A stretch of DNA of 10,838 bases. It comes from Chitinophagaceae bacterium (GTDB taxonomy: Bacteria; Bacteroidota; Bacteroidia; Chitinophagales; Chitinophagaceae). The translations under genes and the position numbers were made by a program. The stretch covers positions 1 to 10,838 of the forward strand of contig JAGOUF010000033.1 of the NCBI GenBank assembly GCA_018061385.1. The letters run 5' to 3'. Of this stretch, positions 1 to 6,749 are shown piece by piece. Numbering within the stretch: position 1 is the first letter of the stretch; every line of letters starts with the position of its first letter. Below the pieces are notes generated by a model. The model had not been told where the DNA came from and did not search any database. It saw only the letters and a list, made by a program, of their open reading frames with translations.

Positions 1-1371
1 CCCTTTTATTGCACCCACAAAAGTTGCAGGACTATCGATTGTTGTGTTTTCTACAATATTCCCAACAACCCGCATCCAATGAAAAAAATTATTGTTAGTT
101 GCTTCTACTATTTCTTCTTCACAAATGAATTTTAAATAACCATATAATGTAACTCTTTTGGAATAAGTCCATTGTTTATTTTCAAGTAGTTCTAAAAATG
201 TTTTTTCTATATTAATATAACTTTTTACTGTTTCATGAGTTTTTATCTTACCATCAGATGTATGTAGCTTATCCAGAGTTTTAAAAATAAAATTCAAGCT
301 TTCCTTATTGAAGCATTTCAATTCCTCAAAATATTTGTTCGAATAATAAGAAATATTCTTTTTATCTGCGAAAGCCAAATTTTGAACCGTTTGAATTAAA
401 TCTTTATCATCATATTTCTTGTCTGTTTTTGAAACATAATCACATAGTGCCATCTCTACGAAAAAACGCATGAACCGATTATCTATAGGATTATTCGAGT
501 CTCTGAATTTCCAAAATAAATCCGTCCATTCTTTATCTAGTTTTATTGTCCAGTCCTTTTCGGTTATTTTAAAATTCTTATCTTGAATATATCCAATCAA
601 CCATGCTTTAAAATTCTCAAAATCAGTCAGGGCTTTTCCCCTTGCATTCATTTTTAGATAAAGTTCATCAGACAATTCAAACTCTTCTAAGTTCAAAAAC
701 TTAAAGGAAACAACTGGCTCATTACTGACCTCTTCTAGCTTGTCCTCAATTTGCTGATTTACATCTTCATCGAATCTAATTAAATTGACTAGCTCATTTA
801 ATTTGGGGTTATCTTTTGACAAAACATAATTGCTTTCAGTTAGCAAAGACCAAATTCCCTCTAACTGATGTTTGTCGTTAAATTTTTGATGGATACTATC
901 CAACATATTAAGCATCGATTGAACTGTTGGGTCTTTTTCCCAAGCAAGAAAAAACCATGGCATATTCTTAATATTATCAGAAAAAGTATCGCAAATTATA
1001 TTAAGAAATAAATTTTCTTTAATAAGCCCCGTACAAAAATCTCTTGCACTTATTCTAGTTTTATAAGAAAATGAAAGTTTTTTGATTTCCTCTTTTCCTA
1101 ACCGTACTCCTACATACCAGTGTAGTAAGAATAAAGTAGTTAAACGTTGTTGCCCATCAATAGGCACAAAAGTTTTATTGTTAACTTTGCCATAAACAAA
1201 ATCTAGTTCAAGGGGTTTTTTCGATATTAAGCTATATTTTAAATCTGCTAAAAATTTTTCTCTTATTTCTTTTGATTTAGCATCTTCTCTGCCTTGTGCG
1301 TAATCCCGTTGCACTATTGGAATTTCAATAGTATATTGAATAGCTAATTGCCAAAATGTGTATGTGTGCAT
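1..1371 (-). CDS. DUF262 (GmrSD N-terminal type) protein, C-terminus beyond window
   Basis: An open frame of 457 codons without a stop runs from ATG at 1371 off the left edge, so the C-terminus is missing. The N-terminal region carries the DUF262 hallmarks: IPIVQRDYAQGR (residues 17-28), the IDGQQRLTTLFLL core (71-83), and a later ELYLKMNARGKALTDFENFK block (236-255). DUF262 has a ParB-like fold. In GmrSD-type restriction enzymes it binds or hydrolyses NTPs and is linked to a nuclease domain. Whether this protein also ends in a DUF1524 HNH domain cannot be seen. Its ATG lies 3 bases after the stop of the upstream DUF262 gene (TAATTTATG), which implies co-transcription and probably translational coupling. 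The two proteins differ clearly in sequence (YAQGR here, YQRGYKW there), so this is not a recent tandem duplication. Family assignment is firm; a defence role is inference. Confidence 0.85.
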   Translation of the reverse strand, partial: MHTYTFWQLAIQYTIEIPIVQRDYAQGREDAKSKEIREKFLADLKYSLISKKPLELDFVYGKVNNKTFVPIDGQQRLTTLFLLHWYVGVRLGKEEIKKLSFSYKTRISARDFCTGLIKENLFLNIICDTFSDNIKNMPWFFLAWEKDPTVQSMLNMLDSIHQKFNDKHQLEGIWSLLTESNYVLSKDNPKLNELVNLIRFDEDVNQQIEDKLEEVSNEPVVSFKFLNLEEFELSDELYLKMNARGKALTDFENFKAWLIGYIQDKNFKITEKDWTIKLDKEWTDLFWKFRDSNNPIDNRFMRFFVEMALCDYVSKTDKKYDDKDLIQTVQNLAFADKKNISYYSNKYFEELKCFNKESLNFIFKTLDKLHTSDGKIKTHETVKSYINIEKTFLELLENKQWTYSKRVTLYGYLKFICEEEIVEATNNNFFHWMRVVGNIVENTTIDSPATFVGAIKG

Positions 1372-1374
1372 AAA

Positions 1375-3165
1375 TTATGAGTTAATTGTAATATAGCCCT
1401 TTAAAGTATTTTCAATAGCTTCAAAATATTTCTTCTGGTCAGGGTAACTCCAAAGAAACATTTGTGATATATTTTCTTTGGTATAATATTTTAGGAAAAC
1501 GTTTTTTGTACAAATAGGGATAAAAATTCCTTTTTCATCTCGTTCAATTATTTTGTTTCGCTTAACTGAAAAAATTGCATTTTTATATGAACGATTTGTT
1601 CCTGCATCCAATAAAGCAAGATTAGATAACGCATTCATTTCCCCTTTCTCTTCATTTAGTATTTCATAAAAGTCAATGACCTTTTGGAATAATTCATCAA
1701 ACTTTTCTTTTGAAATACTATCACCGGTAAACCCTTTTAAATCACACAATAATTCTTTCTTTTTATTGCCAATTTCTTCCACTAAAATTAATTTTTCTAT
1801 TTCATTTTTTGTCTCTTTTACCCACTCTTCCATATCTTCCTTTCGATTAATCCCTTTTGATTGTTGAGCATGAATATGTTCTATATCCCATTTTTCATCT
1901 TTAAATTTATTGAACGAAAAATCGGTACTTGTTTCGTTTTTAAAAATTGTAAGTATATTGAAAAGAAGCAGAATTGCTTTAATTCGATTGTCTCCGTATT
2001 TGATAGTTTGTAAACTTTCTTTTTTAGTAATTCGTATAGAAACGTTTTTTTGAATTTCTGTTTCAAAGTTGATTTTCGAGGCATCTTTTTTCCAATTGAG
2101 AATGTCTGAAACTTTTGAGCCTTTCCAAATTAGAAAACCAATAAAATGATACAATTTTCTATCTTCATACCATTCCTTTAAAGTTTGAAAAGTAATTTTC
2201 ACCTTTTCCCATTCTGTTTCTACCCAGATTGCTTTATTCTTTTCCTTTGAAAAGGAATCTGTGTAATGCAAAAAAGTGTATAGTTTATCTTCCTTTTTTA
2301 TTGAGGTGTTTTTGTCTTCTTTATTTTCAATAATCAAATCAAATATAAAATCAATGCGTGTTGCAGTTGGTAATTCATTTGATAAGAAGTACCAAAAAGC
2401 ATCGTCTTGTAAAGCATACTCAATTGTATCCCATTGCTGGGCAATTTCGTTTTGCTTGAGTTGTAATACTTCTGCATGTTTACCTTGTTCCACATTGATT
2501 AAGAACAAAGCTTTTATAAGTTCTGCATTAGTTAAAGGGATTTTCCCACTGTTAATTCGGGTGAAAATCTTTATAGATTCTTGCTTCGATTCTTCTTCAG
2601 TTTTTACTGTACCAGGAACTTCGTACCAAATTACTTTTACATCTTCGAGAAGCTTTTTTTTGAAAGCGTCTTTATCTTTTTTTATAAACCACTGCATAAT
2701 TGTTTGGTATGCTTGGAAGAAATGGAAGTTGTCTATATTGTCATTTAAAGGCTTTGCTTCTTTGTACTCATTCCATTGTTTATTTAGTATATCTATCCAT
2801 TTATTCTGGGAATCAATTTCAAAAGGGTCCCCTAAATCCATAATTTCAGTTAAAAAAGTTGCACTACTGCCTCTTGTAAAGTAATTGATTTCATATTTTT
2901 TTTCGTTCAAACAAGACAGAATAATATAGATGGTCGTAATTCTCTGTTGCCCATCAATCAATTCTATTTTCCCATCCATTTTGCGTTTTACCACTACTGG
3001 TTGTAAACAGTAAAATCCATTTTCTTCAAACTCATTTATGTCATTCAAAAGCTGTGTCACCTCGGTAGTACTCCATTTATATCCTCTTTGGTAGTCATCA
3101 ATCAAAAAAATAGATTTTTCATAGACAAGTTGTTGAATGCTCTTTATGTTTTTGTTATTTCCCAT
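1375..3165 (-). CDS. DUF262-DUF1524 protein, GmrSD/type IV restriction-like
   Basis: This protein of about 596 aa has two recognisable ends. The N-terminal DUF262 domain shows YQRGYKW (25-31), LIDGQQRITTIYII (69-82) and FTRINSGKIPLTNAELIKAL (201-220). The C-terminal part looks like a DUF1524 HNH nuclease: WDIEHIHAQQ (426-435, probable catalytic His430), then NLALLDAGTNRSYKNAIFSVKR (515-536), which matches the NLTLL...N..F..K block of that family. Known relatives such as GmrSD, SspE and BrxU cut modified phage DNA or act in BREX/Ssp defence, with an NTP-responsive DUF262 part. I chose ATG at 3165 over the longer frame opening at 3207 because DUF262 proteins start shortly before the YQR motif and because it gives only an 11-base overlap with the exonuclease gene. 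It is followed 3 bases later by a second DUF262 gene. The long middle region (about 235-425) is unassigned. Confidence 0.87.
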   Translation of the reverse strand: MGNNKNIKSIQQLVYEKSIFLIDDYQRGYKWSTTEVTQLLNDINEFEENGFYCLQPVVVKRKMDGKIELIDGQQRITTIYIILSCLNEKKYEINYFTRGSSATFLTEIMDLGDPFEIDSQNKWIDILNKQWNEYKEAKPLNDNIDNFHFFQAYQTIMQWFIKKDKDAFKKKLLEDVKVIWYEVPGTVKTEEESKQESIKIFTRINSGKIPLTNAELIKALFLINVEQGKHAEVLQLKQNEIAQQWDTIEYALQDDAFWYFLSNELPTATRIDFIFDLIIENKEDKNTSIKKEDKLYTFLHYTDSFSKEKNKAIWVETEWEKVKITFQTLKEWYEDRKLYHFIGFLIWKGSKVSDILNWKKDASKINFETEIQKNVSIRITKKESLQTIKYGDNRIKAILLLFNILTIFKNETSTDFSFNKFKDEKWDIEHIHAQQSKGINRKEDMEEWVKETKNEIEKLILVEEIGNKKKELLCDLKGFTGDSISKEKFDELFQKVIDFYEILNEEKGEMNALSNLALLDAGTNRSYKNAIFSVKRNKIIERDEKGIFIPICTKNVFLKYYTKENISQMFLWSYPDQKKYFEAIENTLKGYITINS

Positions 3166-3634
3166 TCTGTAAATGTATTTTAAATAATTCCCCACAAGCC
3201 TTGGCATCGCTCAAAGCATCATGGTGGTTTAAATGTATATGATATTGCTTACAAAGTGAAGCCAGGTTGTTTTTAAAAATTCTATAGGTGCAATGCTTTG
3301 TATAAGTAGGAACAGCAATACCATAATACTCTAACACATTGCTTAAACAATGAAAGTCAAAAGAGCCATTGTGTGCTACAACATGTTGGTTATTTATAAA
3401 TGGTTCAATTTGTTGCCAAGCATGTGCAAAGGTTGGAGATGTTGCTGTATCGGCAGAGCAAATACCATGAATATCGGTAAACCTATTCCAATAAAAATTA
3501 TTGGGTGGTTGTACCAAAATGGATAATTCATTGGTAACAATTCCTTTTACAATTCGTACCAGGCCTACTTGGCAAATACTCGAATGTTTGAAGTTTGCAG
3601 TTTCAAAATCAATGGCAGTAAATGCGTCTATCAT
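3155..3634 (-). CDS. DEDDh 3'-5' exonuclease (DnaQ/epsilon-like)
   Basis: A compact 159-aa exonuclease domain with all catalytic positions visible: IDFET with Asp9 and Glu11 (ExoI), AHNGSFD with Asp93 (ExoII), and HHDALSDA with His138 and Asp143 (ExoIII, the DEDDh type). Such proteins remove nucleotides from 3' ends using two metal ions. The family includes the DNA polymerase III epsilon subunit, RNase T and many stand-alone nucleases. There is no polymerase, GIY-YIG or BRCT part, and the length fits a bare domain. The last codons overlap the start of the DUF262-DUF1524 gene in the sequence ATGGGAAATAA, so the two are probably translated together. The gene opens after an 81-base gap that holds a promoter-like ATACTTTG box 40 bases before the ATG. 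It could be a general DNA repair enzyme, but its coupling to two DUF262 genes suggests it works with them. Confidence 0.9.
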   Translation of the reverse strand: MIDAFTAIDFETANFKHSSICQVGLVRIVKGIVTNELSILVQPPNNFYWNRFTDIHGICSADTATSPTFAHAWQQIEPFINNQHVVAHNGSFDFHCLSNVLEYYGIAVPTYTKHCTYRIFKNNLASLCKQYHIHLNHHDALSDAKACGELFKIHLQNGK

Positions 3635-3674
3635 AAAATTTAATTTATCTATATTTTTTAAATACGAAATGTTT

Positions 3675-3682
3675 CAAAGTAT
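3675..3682 (-). promoter_or_regulatory. Possible -7 box of the exonuclease-DUF262 unit
   Basis: On the minus strand ATACTTTG stands 40 bases before the exonuclease start. It resembles the Bacteroidota -7 consensus TAnnTTTG with a spacer one base shorter. The same eight bases form the centre of the palindromic elements near 4567 and 6679, at 40 and 47 bases from their genes. The palindromic arms are absent here, and I see no clear TTG -33 box. Confidence 0.3.
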
Positions 3683-3715
3683 TATTTTCATATTTAATTC
3701 GTGTTTTTAAGAAAA

Positions 3716-4522
3716 TTATTCAGTTGTCATTTTAAATACTAGGTAAACATTACAAACCAATACTGCCGATGCAAATACACTTATCATGTATAACACAACA
3801 ATGCTCATTATTAAACTTTTAAGATGTTTAAAGTTGATGATGCAAATGTTTTTTTCTTTAGCAAAATTTTGTAAAGATTCGTTCATCAATCCAGTTGTAG
3901 TTTCTGTGCTTTTTTCTGTTGCTTGCAACTGTAACAATTCTAAAGCATCGGTTACAATTATTTGTACTCCTTTTTGTTCAATCATTTTTTCACACTCTTG
4001 CTTAAACGAATCAATGTTTAGAAACTTATTTTCGTTAATAAAAATATCATAGTCATCTACTGTTTCTTCTAATTTTAAAAGTACTTTTTTGTCACTATCT
4101 GTAATACTTACTAGGTTTAATTGATGCAAGGGTAAGTTGGCAAGAACACTCATAAAATATCGGGTGAGTAGACCAATAGACTTTTTCCCTGTCCAAAAAA
4201 AGATGGGCGTATGTATAGACGTTTTTAATAAGCTTTTGATAAATTCTATATTGGACGACTCGTTTTCGTCTGAATGAATGGTTATGACTTTTCCTAAGAA
4301 AAGTGTGTGTATTGTTTGTTTCTCTATAGCTTTTTTGTATTCTAGAATGGTATTTACTTGCAATATTTGATTAACCGATTTACATAAAGTAGAAAAATGT
4401 TTTGTAGAGGTTAAAATATTAGCATCGTCTTCATAAAAAAGAGCTTCATCACTTTGTTTGAAGCTCTTTTCAAAAATATTTTTGTCTGCTGAATCCATTT
4501 TATTTTCTGCTGAATTATCCAT
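3716..4522 (-). CDS. DnaB/RecA-fold-like protein lacking Walker A, with C-terminal membrane segment
   Basis: I do not recognise a named family. The middle of this protein of about 268 aa follows the layout of the DnaB helicase C-terminal domain. There is a strand and loop at TPIFFWTGKKSIGLLTRYF (105-123) where the P-loop should be, but without GxxxxGKT/S. IIVTDALELLQL (188-199) matches the Walker B strand (LIVIDYLQLL). SLQNFAKEKNICIINFKHLK (216-235) matches LKALAKELNVPVIALSQLNR. Right after this, residues 237-263 form a hydrophobic stretch (LIMSIVVLYMISVFASAVLV...) ending in a short KMTTE tail, which suggests a tail-anchored membrane protein. The longest frame starts at 4558, but that ATG abuts the palindrome at 4559-4575. 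ATG 4522 puts the palindrome in the leader, as in the ATPase gene, and I prefer it. A non-ATP-binding scaffold or sensor is possible; helicase activity is unlikely. The DnaB resemblance is by eye only. Confidence 0.6.
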   Translation of the reverse strand: MDNSAENKMDSADKNIFEKSFKQSDEALFYEDDANILTSTKHFSTLCKSVNQILQVNTILEYKKAIEKQTIHTLFLGKVITIHSDENESSNIEFIKSLLKTSIHTPIFFWTGKKSIGLLTRYFMSVLANLPLHQLNLVSITDSDKKVLLKLEETVDDYDIFINENKFLNIDSFKQECEKMIEQKGVQIIVTDALELLQLQATEKSTETTTGLMNESLQNFAKEKNICIINFKHLKSLIMSIVVLYMISVFASAVLVCNVYLVFKMTTE

Positions 4523-4558
4523 GTAATTTAATTTAGAAAATAAAAGTAAATTGAGCAT

Positions 4559-4575
4559 ACGCCAAAGTATGACGT
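4559..4575. promoter_or_regulatory. Palindromic element, copy 1 (before DnaB-like gene)
   Basis: ACGCCAAAGTATGACGT is an imperfect palindrome in which 6 of 8 position pairs around the central G are complementary. The identical 17 bases recur at 6671-6687. The element lies about 36 bases before the preferred start of the DnaB-like gene and in the short gap behind the metallophosphoesterase gene. Its centre, read on the minus strand, is ATACTTTG, close to a Bacteroidota -7 box. It may therefore be an operator overlapping a promoter. Confidence 0.55.
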
Positions 4576-4607
4576 TGTGAAAATTAGTTATTTAAGCTGC
4601 TTATGTT

Positions 4608-5243
4608 TTACTTAATGGTTAAACAAACTGGTTTCCCTGCCATTTTATATTCTTCCCCTATCAACAAATCAATATTGTTTACCAATGCAGCATTTACAAA
4701 TTTTGTATTTGCTTGTTGTATTGTTCCACATTGCTCGTGTACATGACCAAATACATGTAGCGTTGGTTGTATTGCTTGTACTTTTTTCAACAAATCTTCG
4801 CAACCAAAACCATTGTCTAAAATACCCAATGGTGGACCATGCGTTATAAGTATATTGGTTGTTGCAGGTATTTTTTTCCAAACTTTTTGTATATCGTTTC
4901 CTCTTTTTTCATTAAATGCCATACCTAAAAAATAAGGAGTAACGGGCGAACCCCAAATGTGTAAATCATTTATTGTAATACCACTATTGTGTAAGTAATA
5001 AGTGTTTTTAGGTAATTGTTTTTGAATGTTGTTTTTTGTTGTTTCTGCTAAACAAAAATCGTGATTGCCACCAATAAATATTTTATAATCAAACGGCTGT
5101 TGTGTAAACCAATCAATAAAATCTTCTAATTCTTCGGGTGTGCCATATTCTGTAATGTCTCCAGCATGAATTAACAAGTTGCCGGGTTGTAAATTGCAAT
5201 AATTGTGTAAGCCATGTGTATCGGAAATACAAGTAATATTCAT
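4608..5243 (-). CDS. Calcineurin-like metallophosphoesterase
   Basis: A 211-aa protein with the complete two-metal site of the calcineurin-like fold: SDTH (Asp8, His10), HAGD (Asp29), GGNHD (Asn60, His61), ITHGPP (His135) and FGHVHE (His167, His169). Length and motif spacing resemble the single-domain MPPED1/2-like group of phosphodiesterases. No signal peptide or membrane segment is visible, so it should be cytoplasmic. The substrate cannot be read from sequence; relatives hydrolyse phosphodiesters, including cyclic nucleotides. It starts 7 bases after the stop of the 74-aa gene, which in turn follows the AAA+ gene by 24 bases, so the three are likely one transcript from the palindromic promoter region near 6680. 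The next gene in the same direction follows about 85 bases later, behind a second copy of the palindrome. Confidence 0.92.
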   Translation of the reverse strand: MNITCISDTHGLHNYCNLQPGNLLIHAGDITEYGTPEELEDFIDWFTQQPFDYKIFIGGNHDFCLAETTKNNIQKQLPKNTYYLHNSGITINDLHIWGSPVTPYFLGMAFNEKRGNDIQKVWKKIPATTNILITHGPPLGILDNGFGCEDLLKKVQAIQPTLHVFGHVHEQCGTIQQANTKFVNAALVNNIDLLIGEEYKMAGKPVCLTIK

Positions 5244-5250
5244 ATACTAG

Positions 5251-5475
5251 TTAGGATTTATTGCTTTTTATTACCTCAATATAAGCTGAAGATATAGCAC
5301 AAGCTTTTTTAATATTTACACCATATTTTTCTTGAAATGCTTCAATAACTTCTTTGCCTCCATTGGTTGTTAATGGTTCTAGGTTTGATGAAGAAAATTC
5401 TACACTCATTCCTTTTTCAAGTCGTATGCCATTTACCAATCTTGTACTTATGATGGTTGCAATAAAAACCGCCAT
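5251..5475 (-). CDS. Small conserved Bacteroidota protein (DUF6140-like)
   Basis: A 74-aa protein beginning MAVFIATIISTRLVNGIRLEKGMSVE... (shown to residue 26). It has a central NGGKEVIEAFQEKYGVNIKK (38-57) and an end AISSAYIEVIKS (61-72). From memory this pattern (short basic strand, LEKGMSVE, NGG.EV...F...YG.DIKKA) matches small proteins annotated DUF6140 in Bacteroides and relatives; I could not check that. There is no signal peptide, membrane segment, helix-turn-helix or cysteine cluster. Function unknown. It lies 24 bases behind the AAA+ ATPase and 7 bases ahead of the metallophosphoesterase on the same strand, so it is probably co-expressed with both. The length, clean start and tight spacing support a real gene rather than a chance frame. 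Confidence 0.75.
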   Translation of the reverse strand: MAVFIATIISTRLVNGIRLEKGMSVEFSSSNLEPLTTNGGKEVIEAFQEKYGVNIKKACAISSAYIEVIKSNKS

Positions 5476-5499
5476 TGTTGTGTTGATTTAATTGATTGA

Positions 5500-6627
5500 T
5501 TAATTGTTGTTTGCAAAAAAACCTATGCTATTGCGTTGATTTTTGGGTTTAAAATCCATATCGGTTTGATTGTAAATTTCACTCAGCGTCATTGGTTTAT
5601 TAATGACTGATTTAAAATTTAGTTTATCTGATAGTTGTTGGGCTTTTAAAACATCTAATTCTCTAAACTCGTACTTAGCAATTAATCTTCCTTTACGCAT
5701 TAGGGCACTGTCCACTTTAGAAATATCGGTATTAAATGAACAAATGATTTGAATATTCAAACAATCGGACAACAAACCATCAGAAATATTGAGTAATGTA
5801 GAAACCGGTGATTGATCACTTGTTTCTCTGTCGATTATAATGTTTTCAGCATCTTCAATTACAAATATGCTATTGGGATTTTTTATTAACAAAGCCATTA
5901 ATGATGGATTGGTAATATTAGATGCCATTGAAGGTGGCAAAAATATAACATCTTTTTTTACACTTGCAATTAAGTAACGTATATAGGATGTTTTTCCTGT
6001 GCCTGGCTTTCCATGAAGTAAAACCAACCCTTTTCCGTTTTGCATTGATAACTTTTTATAAATTGTTTGATGCACTTCTTTAAAATCATCGTTATAATTA
6101 TCGCTTATGCTAAGCTTTGGTTTGGTTAAATCGATCGTTGATGTTTCAATACCTCGATAGGTTTCTACCACTAAATTTATTTTAGGGACTCTTGAGTTTT
6201 TTCGATGTTTGTGTTTTTTAATCTCTGCAACAATATTTTCTACTTTTTCAATTGATGTTTGCCTAAATAAAAACCTTACTACGGAGCATTGTATATCAAA
6301 GTTTACCAACAAATCATCATACAAAAAATAAAACACTTCATCCAAGTCTGTCTGATTGCTTTTACGAGATTGAATTTTTAAAAAGTGAACGTCATTAATA
6401 ATTGTTTTATACTTTTCAACAAACCAATAATTGGCTTTTTTACAATTTATTTTTACCTCACTGATAAAATTGGGTATGGTATTAAAACGTGCAGTAAATA
6501 ATTGCAGCTCGTTTAAGTAAGCTCTTTGGGTTTCGCCAAAGACATCTACATTTATTGGAGTAGTTGAGTTGTTCAGTTGAAAATTCTTAGATTGAAGACT
6601 GGTAATATCAAATTGTTTTGACTCCAT
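5500..6627 (-). CDS. AAA+ ATPase, BCS1/26S-like core with unassigned N-terminal half
   Basis: A 375-aa protein. The C-terminal half is a clear AAA+ module: Walker A GKPGTGKT (206-213), Walker B SIFVIEDAE (253-261), sensor 1 CSFNTD (Asn299), and SALMRKGRLIAKYEF (307-321), which parallels DPALLRPGRVDMKVEF of BCS1 and proteasomal ATPases, including the arginine-finger region. AAA+ enzymes of this group form rings that use ATP to remodel or thread proteins. The N-terminal 190 residues match no family I can name and show no transmembrane helix, unlike true BCS1; they may bind the substrate or partner. It is the first gene of a likely transcript with the 74-aa protein and the metallophosphoesterase. 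It starts 43 bases after a palindromic element shared with the DnaB-like gene. Its position behind housekeeping mnmG marks the beginning of an accessory-looking region. Confidence 0.88.
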   Translation of the reverse strand: MESKQFDITSLQSKNFQLNNSTTPINVDVFGETQRAYLNELQLFTARFNTIPNFISEVKINCKKANYWFVEKYKTIINDVHFLKIQSRKSNQTDLDEVFYFLYDDLLVNFDIQCSVVRFLFRQTSIEKVENIVAEIKKHKHRKNSRVPKINLVVETYRGIETSTIDLTKPKLSISDNYNDDFKEVHQTIYKKLSMQNGKGLVLLHGKPGTGKTSYIRYLIASVKKDVIFLPPSMASNITNPSLMALLIKNPNSIFVIEDAENIIIDRETSDQSPVSTLLNISDGLLSDCLNIQIICSFNTDISKVDSALMRKGRLIAKYEFRELDVLKAQQLSDKLNFKSVINKPMTLSEIYNQTDMDFKPKNQRNSIGFFANNN

Positions 6628-6670
6628 ACTTATATTTTTTAAGTTTGAAAATCAAAAATAAAATAGCCCT

Positions 6671-6687
6671 ACGCCAAAGTATGACGT
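6671..6687. promoter_or_regulatory. Palindromic element, copy 2 (before AAA+ gene)
   Basis: The same 17 bases as at 4559-4575. Here the symmetry extends to CTACG...CGTAG over 6669-6689, with 8 of 10 position pairs complementary. It lies in the 122-base gap between the end of mnmG and the AAA+ start, 43 bases before the ATG. The central minus-strand ATACTTTG could be a -7 box, in which case a bound regulator would block it. A dyad of this size suits a homodimeric helix-turn-helix repressor or activator; no such regulator is encoded in the window. Confidence 0.6.
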
Positions 6688-6749
6688 AGTAAAAAAATAT
6701 TAAGCTTCTTTTGGAGTTATCTGTGTTTTGGGCGAGCAAAAAAAATATT

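Noticed and set aside
2276..2884. 202-codon plus-strand open frame
   Set aside because: It is the complement of the DUF262-DUF1524 gene, has low-complexity Ser/Phe/Leu composition and no recognisable domain. Shorter plus-strand frames at 1676, 3786, 7676 and 8385 were rejected for the same reason.
1..3165. Tandem duplication of a DUF262 gene
   Set aside because: The two proteins share only the short family motifs and differ in the surrounding sequence, so they are distinct family members rather than recent copies.
4669..4881. 70-codon frame within the metallophosphoesterase gene
   Set aside because: It is an out-of-frame shadow, rich in Asn, Thr and Cys, inside a gene with all metal-binding motifs intact; no frameshift is indicated.
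5476..5499. TTGATT-like repeats between the AAA+ and 74-aa genes
   Set aside because: Short AT-rich low-complexity sequence without defined unit length; nothing to support a repeat element or regulatory site.
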